Assembly: GCA_016937695.1 (NCBI GenBank) | Contig: JAFGWC010000119.1 | Coordinates: forward strand, 24,096 to 88,095 | DNA: 64,000 nucleotides | DNA from: Bacteroidales bacterium | GTDB lineage: Bacteria; Bacteroidota; Bacteroidia; Bacteroidales; NBLH01 | Reading direction: 5' to 3' | Shown: piece after piece, positions 59,201 through 64,000 of the stretch | Position numbering within the stretch: position 1 is the first letter of the stretch | Layout: each line of letters opens with the position of its first letter | Translations under genes and position numbers: made by a program | Notes under the pieces: model-generated | What the model was told of the DNA's origin: nothing | Database searches by the model: none | Seen by the model: the letters and a program-made list of their open reading frames with translations, nothing else

Positions 59201-62110
59201 TACAGTCCACCTGAAAATATTTGTTCTGTATGCTAAATTTGTTACTAATGTACTAGGGCTATTAATATCAGCAAAATTACCATTACCAACTAATGTTGAC
59301 CATTCTCCCTCAACTGTTTCTGGGGCGGTAATTGAAAAACCTGTATTTGCAGGAGAAGCAGACATTATTGCCTCTGTAGCACATACAGCTTGATCAGGTC
59401 CTGCATTTGGTCTTCCTGTATTTAAAACTCTATCTATAATAACATCGTCCCAAAGAGTACATGTGGTATTTCCTTTACCAAAAATATCAAGAGTATTTTC
59501 TTTAGTCCATCTAAATGTTGTCTGTCCTGACTGTAACCCGCTAACATAAGAGTTAAATTCATCAGGGTTTGCAATTACAGCTCCACTTCCTCCAGGAGCA
59601 ATTTCAGTCCATTGATGAATTTGAGCACCCCAACCATGATCAACAGCATTTAAATTCGCCTCGTCAAAACAAACGTCTTGATCTGGTCCTGCATTAGCAG
59701 CAAAAGGTGCTGCATTTACAATATCAACCTCATCATAAAGTTCGCAATTATGATAAGAAATGGTCCACCGGAATGTATTAATTACAGGATGTTGATTCCA
59801 ATAATCAGGTCCTGTTGTTTGTGCATAATGATCAAGATCATCAACTCTCATTACATTGCTGTTTGTTGGATCTAAAAATGTTGCATGTCCTGCTTGTATG
59901 GTCCAAACTCCAACTTCACCTGCCCTTGTGGGGTTATTAGCATTAAGAGAAGAATAAACGCTTGAATATCCACTACCGGCAAAATCTATTCCACAAAATG
60001 TAGTATCCACACCTGCATCAGGGGTAATAGGTCTATAATTATTTATTGTAACTTGGTCGTCATCAGTACAATAACCGTTTGTCATTGTCCAGGTAAAATT
60101 ATTTGCATCTTGCGAAAGATTACTAACTGTAGTATTCCAAGCATCTGTATTATTAATAACAACTGATGTAGGAACAACAGACCATTGCCCTGTAGCACCA
60201 ATATTTGCAGGCGCACCAATAAATTGAGCAGCTGCCGGGTTTCCTTGCATAATACGAGTATCAGTACAAATATCTTCATCAACACCAGCATTAGCGACAA
60301 CTGAATAGTTCCTTATAAGTACATCATCATAATCACTACAAGTGTTTTTTGTTACTGTCCATCTGTAAACATTGTTTCCACGACCTACATTAGTAACTGT
60401 AGTATTTGCATCCGTATTATTTGTAAAAGTACCTGTTCCAGTAACAAGAGACCATTGCCCAGTTCCTTCTGTGGGAGCAACAGCAGCCATTGTTGCTGTA
60501 TTTATACATGATACAGGCTGATCTATACCGGCATCAGCGGGTGTTATTTCATCATATACAATAGTTACATCATCAGAAGAAGTACATGCACCTCGGGTAA
60601 TTGTCCAAGTTAAAATATTATCGCCAAGAGATAATCCTGATACACCAGTATTAAAAACAGAATTATTAGTAAAAACTATTCCTGCTGCCGCAGACCATTG
60701 TCCGGTTCCATAACCTACAGGCGGATTATTTCCACCGAGTGGATCAAAAGTGCCATCGCAACTGACATCATCTGCTCCTGCATTTGCAGTTGCTGGTGTG
60801 TCGTTATAAATTATCACTTCGTCATAAGATGAGCAAGTTCCTTGCGTAACAGTCCATCTAAAAATATTTCCTAAAACACCATTTCCAAGTCCAGTAATTG
60901 TAGTAATGCTTGAATTAGGAAGAGTTATTGTTCCAGAGCCGGTTCTTCTAGTCCAAAGACCAGTCCCTGAACCGGGGCTAGATCCTGTAACAGTAGCAGT
61001 AGCTCCACAAACATGTTGATCTATACCTGCACTAACAACAGGAACTGTATTTGTAATTACAATATCTATATCATCAGTACATGTACCTTTCGATAATTCC
61101 CAATTAAATGTATTAGCGTCAGGATTCAAATTTGTAACTTGAGTATCATGCTGTGCAGGTGCAGTAATATTTCCTATAGAAGTGACAACAGTCCATAAAC
61201 CTGAAGCACCAAGAGGTGCAGGATCATTTCCATCAAGAGTAGCTGTAGTTCCACAAATTGACTGATTGCTAGCAGTTGCAACTACAGTATTATTTGTAAT
61301 TTCAACTTGATCAGATGCTGAACAAGTTTTAAAAGTAATTCTCCATTGAAATTCATTAACATCAGGATCTAGACCAGACACAGTAGTACTAAATAGAGTG
61401 GGATTTGCAAAAACACCTGCTCCTGTTATAACAGTCCATTGACCATATTGGCCAGCAGGTGGTTGAGTACCATTAAGTGCAATGCTATTATTAATACAAG
61501 CTTCATCATCAGTACCAGCATCAACAGGAAAAGGAGTATTGTTAGTAATTACAACATTATCTGTAGTAACACAACCAGAGTTTGTAACTGTCCAAGTTAA
61601 AGTATTATCGCCAATATTAAGATTAGATACAGTTGAAGTAGCACTTGCAGGATTCCCAAAAGTTACTCCTCCAGGACCAGTCCACGCGCCAGTTCCAGGC
61701 GCAGGATTATCAGCAGCGAGAGTAGTACTTGCACAAGCATCAGGCTGATTGAGACCTGCCTCTGCTTGAACTCTAATTCCAACTACCACTATACTACTAG
61801 AACAAACCGGAACACCTCCATCAGTTATAGACCAAATAAAAGTATTATTCCCAAGATCAAGATCTCTGACCCACGTATCTCTATTGTTAGGGTCGTCGAT
61901 TGTTGCACCTCCAGTTGTTGTCCAAGTACCGACTTCACTTCCATGTGTGTCTTCACCGCGTAATTCAATGTCAGTACAAACAGCATTGAGAGGATCACCG
62001 CTATGCCTTGTAATTGGATCACAAGTCTGTGAATAGCCAGAAATTTGAGCAATAAGCAATAAAGATAAAATGCTAATTACACGAATTATTTTTTGATGGG
62101 AACTTTTCAT
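47285..62110 (-). CDS. Giant secreted PKD-like repeat protein with type B T9SS sorting domain
   Basis: This 4941-residue protein has a signal peptide (residues 1-27, ending GYSQ), then about 53 tandem repeats to about residue 4504, each near 84 residues. A typical repeat reads A-G-x-D-x-x-x-C, then L-x-A-x-x-P, G-x-G-x-W, N-x-x-F-x-W-T-V-T, then C-x-x-x-D-x-V-x-I-T-N-N. The shape resembles PKD-like Ig folds. Four classical PKD-type domains follow (FGDGES, EFGTLG, FGDNTD). The last 100 residues (IKFPNAFSPN, YNRWGEKVF, GWDGYIDGK, DVYVWKLSG) are the CHU_C/type B sorting domain that directs type IX secretion. The repeats each carry two cysteines, probably disulfide-bonded. A surface adhesin or filament role is likely; the ligand is unknown. 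The PorP/SprF-like gene downstream is its probable export partner. Confidence 0.92.
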   Translation of the reverse strand: MKSSHQKIIRVISILSLLLIAQISGYSQTCDPITRHSGDPLNAVCTDIELRGEDTHGSEVGTWTTTGGATIDDPNNRDTWVRDLDLGNNTFIWSITDGGVPVCSSSIVVVGIRVQAEAGLNQPDACASTTLAADNPAPGTGAWTGPGGVTFGNPASATSTVSNLNIGDNTLTWTVTNSGCVTTDNVVITNNTPFPVDAGTDDEACINNSIALNGTQPPAGQYGQWTVITGAGVFANPTLFSTTVSGLDPDVNEFQWRITFKTCSASDQVEITNNTVVATASNQSICGTTATLDGNDPAPLGASGLWTVVTSIGNITAPAQHDTQVTNLNPDANTFNWELSKGTCTDDIDIVITNTVPVVSAGIDQHVCGATATVTGSSPGSGTGLWTRRTGSGTITLPNSSITTITGLGNGVLGNIFRWTVTQGTCSSYDEVIIYNDTPATANAGADDVSCDGTFDPLGGNNPPVGYGTGQWSAAAGIVFTNNSVFNTGVSGLSLGDNILTWTITRGACTSSDDVTIVYDEITPADAGIDQPVSCINTATMAAVAPTEGTGQWSLVTGTGTFTNNTDANTTVTNVGRGNNVYRWTVTKNTCSDYDDVLIRNYSVVANAGVDEDICTDTRIMQGNPAAAQFIGAPANIGATGQWSVVPTSVVINNTDAWNTTVSNLSQDANNFTWTMTNGYCTDDDQVTINNYRPITPDAGVDTTFCGIDFAGSGYSSVYSSLNANNPTRAGEVGVWTIQAGHATFLDPTNSNVMRVDDLDHYAQTTGPDYWNQHPVINTFRWTISYHNCELYDEVDIVNAAPFAANAGPDQDVCFDEANLNAVDHGWGAQIHQWTEIAPGGSGAVIANPDEFNSYVSGLQSGQTTFRWTKENTLDIFGKGNTTCTLWDDVIIDRVLNTGRPNAGPDQAVCATEAIMSASPANTGFSITAPETVEGEWSTLVGNGNFADINSPSTLVTNLAYRTNIFRWTVTYDNGVVGAGNIHCITTDDVDILNALPSNANTGPDQNVCANTALLSADRPTRGSGAWSVIGGGGTITNESCQGFLCTAYVYNMGTGQNTFLWTMTYNYTDPASGLPDKCELTDQIEVWNWEITANAGADQYVCVDNATIEANQPYGSTGVWDRTGGSGNITNPNNSLTTVTSLSPNLNSFRWTLNNGHCTAEDYINITNNNPDNPVAGGDQILCTNTTNLAANNPINGTGEWSVALNGGVIVSSLNPTTSVTNIPQGLNQYRWTITKGTAPYDCSEEDIVDIYNNSVTAKAGNDIDNICGFEVANSSVSLNAEGPNYTNGETGNWTVFTSTGTIQTPTLNTSQVTGMDRGENIFRWTLTNTRGATTCTNSDFVSVFVYIPTTANADIDREFCLDENGLLALNANSPVHGQGLWSWAGTGALVPTFTTPSLNNTTVTNLGLNETVLRWTITDNGCSSSDEMTVTRNYVLADAGNDEDICVTDYQLDGNDPLAFGQSSYGYASGQWALVNATGTFTKPTLYNTTITGLRTSPTPENTLRWTITKGSCSSSDDVIITNNAIIADAGADEYVCANFIASLDGNDVETLGGSGIWTWSNAAVVTHPTSYRSRVENLQGGLNSFTWTVTSGSGGCTDDDIVEIHNESVTANAGFNVETCNPFADILATNPDKGTGQWSLFSGNPVAFADALDNSTTVSGLTSGSYTLRWTVTYIDSNITCTAHDDMTLLNSSTQNAVASTSDAETCGEDGQLQGTVPNYGSGETGLWTGGAGTTINNPSSCNTTVSNLLLGANTYTWTLYKGVNITCSSSDDVTITNNSVVADAGVDKDAEDCNNFTNLLANDLNLTQGNGSWTEVIPGGTAIIVTPSAFNTAVTDLRQGQTTFRWTVTKGTCPAAVDDVIITNNQVTASVGIDKATCNSSYGPLDGNNPLLQNNPATGLWSSSVSGVTFDNNSIFNTTVHHLQTGSNTLTWTVTSSIANCHDDADIVITNNSITSNAGIDKETCFSDETLQAQIPTKGSGVWSKINGGPVTIDNSANYLTDIHGLTGGQYEFRWTVTYNTCTASDEVIITNNTPQPALASAFPTEVCDGNGTLTGNTPIYADGETGLWTKVDAGSSVIVNAASSVATVSGMKVDDNTFKWTISKGNLVVCKTDATVTITNNELKNISATSGTGTNISCNGNASLVGNNPALQNATGLWTVNTTANILSNTSFLTTASNLDLGPNIFTWTVTKGSCPGVSKDLTITNDMVVANAGADQAVCVSVTSFNAIEPMQGTGTWTIENSPTANISSINEFNSTVSGLQIGSNTFKWTVINNTCSDFDYVNIDNETIVLAPDYIGSICAFEVDLTANPLNGTNTGVWTSASSNPVIANSTSPNTHITNLDYGNNVFFWTVTSDGGCSTMRKFTIVNNSPTPANAGLDKEICTNTTTITANTPLYGTGVWSVATGAGYFANANTMQTVVSNIGPGANNFRWTISTAQCSGVNASSDIVTITNNSFTIDAGVPQQLCVDYTNLNVIDGDNGVWSLVGGSGLIDDSMSKTSAVTNLGAGNNEFRWTVDSGKCVFYDDVRITNNSVAVPAVSGGGEICTNTRDITGEQPTGTETGLWTLVGGAGNIANANSYFTTVTNLSNNTNNVFKWTISDKDCSNSASITIINNSVIANAGSDKTTACSNDVILGASPASLGVGSWSIVSSTGIIQNSLSNTSLVTGLDIGNNFFKWTVVRGICSDDDDVIITNNSVTTADAGSDITTCNTTENLLANEPLYGTGKWTVIGTNATLSNDTQFDTEITLTPGTSSTFTWTISNGVCTSQDDVIVDNQSFTVYAGIDRTLCVNTYTMEGDDPGIGSGLWTTPSGSAVFSNSAQHDAIISDIGLGLNVFRWTITKGACSAHDDVNITNRTVTASASNQNNPPICINSTTLDGNDPDLINSQGMWTLLAPAGANIVDHTLFNTEINNLTPGQNHLRWRVYNEACFKEKDIIVEYYIPTVSAGPDVSACSSTVKLQGNVPPATGSGVWTYLGGGIIDNISVNNANVSDLDIGTNVFTWTIIDRGCSASDDATITNNLPENSAIVDTYEACQSIFTMGAQEPTATGTGLWSVTAGGASFVNESVYNTQVTVDRGTNILTWTITDSGCSASKDFSVTNNLTNPQAGEDASVCINEVGLAAADPGVDNGAWSIVGGATSEIFDNTTFNNAYVTNLRKGTITFKWTVSNAHCSASDFVVVTNNTPTINAGNDRTICEDNIILAANNPALELNTTGLWSNVNHTGTIVTLTKYNTEVTDLVSGANVYKWTVTNPHCSISDEVIITSNRIVVDAGVGVSVCDSIVALNAVTPTIGVWVRVNGTATFDNASIYNTTARNLSPYNKFRWTATSGGCSNYDEVEIYSTLPEIASTEIDKAVCQTTTTITANSPDYANGETGLWTIFGSSGATIVSQTSRNTDITGLDQGPNTFRWTIDNGSGCKTWDDITVTNNQVFADAGTDQRLCLTTANMNAGGAGSNVGTWTIVGTSNAIIANSNLHNTAISNLDPGLNKFKWTVTGVGCSAEDEVILYNDIPTVPNAGADQDVCEANAPLNANNPDVNRGTGIWKLEGGSGSIANVSQFNTTVSGLSSGRNTFSWTITLNACKLRDDVDIYNNSVDVNAGVNQIICSNEYKLAGNDPGASNGKWEVIGGSGVLDNTAQFDTWVRSLAKGTNTLRWTINDGVCENYDEVAIMNNVPIKPTVEADKPVCTDFALIGVNPAPDYANGEAGLWTRTAGNGIVANPTAANTSVSGLAPSVNTFKWTVTKTTSGVSCLLSDEINITNNSIIASTGSNKSVCGTTSTLSGNDPGTGIGEWTRLSGTGIIANSNAYSTTVSNLSTGENIFRWTVTRNLCTDFSDVTITNNQYFSSANPGGLDVLCVDYSEIIADIPPAGTTGKWTMPAGIGTFDDDTDNTTYVRGLGQGTNTIRWTVSKDDCDTPTEFDITNNSVYTSAGSDQIVCLTSTNLNATGAPSGGTGFWTRLSGTGIIANTVSSATSVSNLSLGANTFRWSIEANGCTDDDVVVVSNNTFAVSAGADDISCGTSYTLAADDPTPGTGWWTIEGGNGVFVNPSSSASVVNGLNNGNNSFKWTVTKYGCTFSDIVTITNNLYISDAGDDQLVCSNSAYLGATNPLPGEGSGLWSVVVGSGTFVTATDGASLVTGLGAGENTLRWTVTKTEGLDVCSDYDDVKITNNTVIASAGSNQTTCDNFANLSGSISSTGTGLWTTGGLPTTIIVNPTSAVTLVTGLGGGNNTFTWTVTDKNCTKDFTVQITSNHFQAYAGPDQIVTVNSATLDAQLPDATATGTWSVLNGNGTFVNANTTNTVVNDIAYGVNRYQWTVLWRACTSTDDVRVTYNAIFADAGSDQQICEDFTQLHAVHAIIGTGKWTLIDGAGVFDDPYLENTFVRGIPNGSVNRYRWTVEKDGYSEFDDVLITNNDFVISAGIDKTACVNNAVMTAEAAGVGGTSSWTVVLGSGIFSSNSAENATVTGLSPNANRYEWTVTRNSCTNKDTVEIIYNVPPNADFEMDITEGCSPINVLFTNITTGGDHYEWFYDNKLRYDTIGFTETFEAIYDKDTTFSIQLVAYSPAGCTDTIVHEATVYRIPIVDFLAAPVEQTFPNSTINIENLSNDGYDNYYWTFGDGESIFSINSANPDPHTYGSPGVYEVTLAVAAHGCSDTARQIVTILPAEPKSSADLDRAGCNLPFVASFTANALYADTYYWEFGTLGTSVEENPTFIFTVDGEHTVTLTVTGPGGSKSYTGTVTVYPMPIVAFEVAPDTVMLPNQAIHCYNNSTYGFTYEWNFGDNTDSISNEENPIHYYNEVGEYYINLKVWSEHECLSSLKSEKPVVVEPAGIIKFPNAFSPNISGPSDGRWVADDYTNDIFHPIYRGILEYHLEIYNRWGEKVFISEDPLIGWDGYIDGKLAAQDVYVWKLSGKYKNGVLFKDSGNVTLMR
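48599..62026 (-). repeat. About 53 tandem 84-residue coding repeats
   Basis: I counted 53 occurrences of the F-x-W-T-type strand (for example FRWTVT, LTWTIT, FKWTVS). Repeat length averages about 253 bases. The copies are diverged at DNA level, with only short identical stretches such as the 23 bases shared by 50972-50994 and 51965-51987. The array is therefore old and stable rather than freshly amplified. Long open frames on the opposite strand across this region are by-products of its composition. Confidence 0.9.
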
Positions 62111-62246
62111 TGTTAATATATTAAATTAATGCACCAATTTCTTAATAAAAACTAATAATACTTTATTTTATTGTAATACTTATAATATGATAAAACTAAT
62201 ATTAAAGGCAATACTTATACCAAAACTCATTATTTTATAAAAAGAC

Positions 62247-62272
62247 TGTGCAAAACTAAAAAAAGTTGCACA
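62247..62272 (-). terminator. Probable terminator of the beta-helix protein gene
   Basis: TGTGCAA (62247-62253) and TTGCACA (62266-62272) form a perfect 7-bp inverted repeat. On the minus strand a T-rich run follows three bases later. It lies 89 bases after the stop at 62361 and before the giant gene, so it likely separates the two transcripts. Confidence 0.65.
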
Positions 62273-62360
62273 ATATTAATTAATATTTAAGATTAAATTA
62301 TTAAATTCTAATGTGTCTAACACTATCTAAAGCTAAGAACTCTTATTGCTAGTATATTAT

Positions 62361-64000
62361 TTAAAATGTTTGAATATCATTACTTCCAACAGTAGCACTA
62401 TTTGCATTTATTATTGTCCCCATATTTTGATTTAAAGTAGATCCTAAAGAATAGACTCCTCCTCCAGTTCCATTTGCACCATCAACAATATTGCTTATGA
62501 TAGTAACATTTGTTAAATTAAGAGTTGATTCAAAAGAAGAAATTCCACCTCCATAATTTCCACCGTTATTGTTTTCAATTAGTACTCCTCCAGCAAGTAT
62601 GCCGTCAATATTAACAGTTGAATTATCAATACAAATCCCACCGCCTCTATAAATAGTCGCATTATTATTTCGTATTATAGTATTTGGCCCTTCGATAGTA
62701 ACATTAGAATTATTCCCTATATATATTCCGCCACCTGAGCCTCCATGATTATTATTTACCGGCAAAGTATTATTCTCAACAATAATATTTTTCAATAAAG
62801 GACTTGACTGATAAATAAAAATACCACCACCGTAATAACCTGAAGATGGTGCATTCCTAGAAAAAGGCGCTGCAACACCAGAATGACCTGTTCCATTTTG
62901 AATAGTAAACCCATTTATACTTGTTGAAGCACTTTCTCCATTTTCAAAAGTAACAGCAGCGCCAGAACCTAATCCTCCATCAATAATAACTAAAGCAGGA
63001 TTGGCAGAATTACCAATTAATTCAACCTCTTTTCCATTAAAATTAATATTTTCGGGATAAAGTCCATTACTTACAGAAATTATATCTCCATCAACACTGG
63101 CATCTATTGCTTGTTGAATAGTTGGGTAATTACCTGGTACTGAAATATCATATGAAAGAACAAGAGTGTATGATTGTTGTATATTTACACTAGCATCGTT
63201 AACGTTTATAATAATTGAATTGCTTCTAGCAGCACCATCAGGAGGAGTTCCAAACAGTGCAGCTGTACCATCCCCATTATCAGATAATGTTAACCAAATT
63301 GGCTTAATTGGTGCAGTAATAGTTAATGCGTTAGCAGGCAAATCAGAATCAGTAGTAGTGATATTATATGTATATAATACACCTTCAGCACCAAAGTTAG
63401 ACGGCGTTGAAACAAAAACCGGCGAATCATTTACAGGAGTAATTGTTAAATTAAAAGTCTGAACTCCAAGTACAGTACCTCCAAGAATATCAGCAACAGT
63501 AAATTGAAAATTATCAGTTGTTGTTTCTCCACCATTATGAGTGTAATTAATATCACCATTATCAATATCTTGCTGTGTAAAAGTATTTGTAGCAGACAAA
63601 GCACTTACGCCATTATACAAAGTTCCATTAGAAGTAGAAGAAGTTAAAGTATATACAATTTCACTAGAAATATGATCTACATCAATATATTGAAGTTCTG
63701 AATTTGAAATCACCTGAGACCCGGCAGCTTCAAGAACAATTTTTCCAGTATTTATAACTAAAGTGGGTATATCATTTATTGCATTTACTGTTATTGTAAA
63801 ACTATAAGTCGGACTAGTATCATCGCCTCCATTTGCTGTGCCGCCATCGTCTGTTAACCAAATTGTTACTGTTGCACTGCCATTTGCATTTGCAGTAGGT
63901 GTATATGTTAATATTCCTGTTGCACTTACTGAAGGCTGTACTGAAAAAAGACCATTGTTATTATTTGTTAAATGAAAGGTTAATGTTTGAGCAGCTTCAT
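62361..64000 (-). CDS. Cadherin-like/beta-helix surface protein, 5' end outside the window
   Basis: The frame is open through the right edge. It gives 545 complete codons, and no start codon near 63713 is needed. From the edge inward come a cadherin/VCBS-like segment (GSATVTIWLTDDGGTANGGDD, SFTITVNAINDIPTL), a CSPG-like repeat (VDHISSEIVYTLTSSTSNGT, TFTQQDIDNGDINYTHNGGE) and a putative Ig-like Calx/cadherin domain with FNLTITPVNDSPVF. A right-handed parallel beta-helix follows (YPTIQQAIDASVDGDIISVS, then GGGIYIGNNSN-type turns). It ends at NSATVGSNDIQTF with no visible type IX sorting domain, which is unusual for such a protein. An adhesin or surface-enzyme role is plausible. Confidence 0.8.
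   Translation of the reverse strand, partial: EAAQTLTFHLTNNNNGLFSVQPSVSATGILTYTPTANANGSATVTIWLTDDGGTANGGDDTSPTYSFTITVNAINDIPTLVINTGKIVLEAAGSQVISNSELQYIDVDHISSEIVYTLTSSTSNGTLYNGVSALSATNTFTQQDIDNGDINYTHNGGETTTDNFQFTVADILGGTVLGVQTFNLTITPVNDSPVFVSTPSNFGAEGVLYTYNITTTDSDLPANALTITAPIKPIWLTLSDNGDGTAALFGTPPDGAARSNSIIINVNDASVNIQQSYTLVLSYDISVPGNYPTIQQAIDASVDGDIISVSNGLYPENINFNGKEVELIGNSANPALVIIDGGLGSGAAVTFENGESASTSINGFTIQNGTGHSGVAAPFSRNAPSSGYYGGGIFIYQSSPLLKNIIVENNTLPVNNNHGGSGGGIYIGNNSNVTIEGPNTIIRNNNATIYRGGGICIDNSTVNIDGILAGGVLIENNNGGNYGGGISSFESTLNLTNVTIISNIVDGANGTGGGVYSLGSTLNQNMGTIINANSATVGSNDIQTF

Noticed and set aside
48599..62026. Many long open frames on the plus strand opposite the giant gene, for example at 55497-55919 and 57204-57695
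   Set aside because: They are antisense shadows. Their proteins are rich in V, P and L, track the repeat period and have no start signals or domain likeness.
45998..64000. Tandem repeat array considered as a CRISPR or satellite
   Set aside because: The repeats are coding, diverged at DNA level and about 253 bases long, with no short identical repeats or spacers.

Overview
The window is a stretch of an AT-rich chromosome from a member of the Bacteroidota. Three things point there: promoters with a TAnnTTTG -7 element, type IX secretion components (a PorP/SprF-like protein next to a giant protein with a type B sorting domain), and lineage-typical families such as DUF5686, an Lnb/DUF4105 protein and a purH-mreBCD-mrdA-rodA block. 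I cannot assign an order or genus. I see no tRNA, rRNA, IS element, prophage or CRISPR array. Ribosome binding sites are mostly weak, as usual in this phylum; the Hsp20 gene is an exception.

Layout. Positions 1-6850 hold a chemotaxis operon on the minus strand. In transcription order it is a long coiled-coil protein with a CheZ-like DxxxQ motif, a STAS protein, CheY, CheA, CheW and a methyl-accepting receptor cut by the window edge. Positions 7022-13089 run on the plus strand: a Skp/OmpH-like chaperone, a family 2 glycosyltransferase, a LolA-like periplasmic protein and an Asp-box (VPS10/sortilin-like) protein. Positions 13131-16948 hold a small heat shock protein, an Lnb-like lipoprotein N-acyltransferase, a frameshifted secreted protein gene and a P-loop protein related to cyclic 2,3-diphosphoglycerate synthetase. 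Next come acpH and the convergent cell-shape operon purH-mreB-mreC-mreD-mrdA-rodA (17112-24868).

Positions 25409-29602 contain an orphan FtsX/MacB-type permease and the ksgA-NUDIX-mgtE operon. Positions 29722-33698 form a plus-strand set: two flippase-like membrane proteins, a lipoprotein and a membrane glycosyltransferase. Positions 33700-41527 run leftward from recQ through an RsbU/RsbW/RsbV-type partner-switching module and an ABC transporter to a short-chain fatty acid transporter. Positions 41868-45993 carry tatC, a DUF5686 outer-membrane protein and lptB.

The right end (45998-64000) is devoted to secretion and surface structure. It contains a PorP/SprF-like gene, a 4941-residue protein with about 53 tandem PKD-like repeats, four-domain PKD-type C-terminal region and type IX sorting domain, and the 3' part of a cadherin-like/beta-helix adhesin gene. 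The PorP/SprF-giant protein pairing suggests that the first helps export or anchor the second on the cell surface.

The most notable leads are the CheZ-like coiled-coil protein in the chemotaxis operon, the architecture and cysteine pattern of the giant repeat protein, a possible sigma-54 promoter with paired upstream sites at 9065-9179, a 66-bp tandem duplication at the start of a membrane protein gene, and a probable one-base frameshift in a secreted zinc-ribbon protein.
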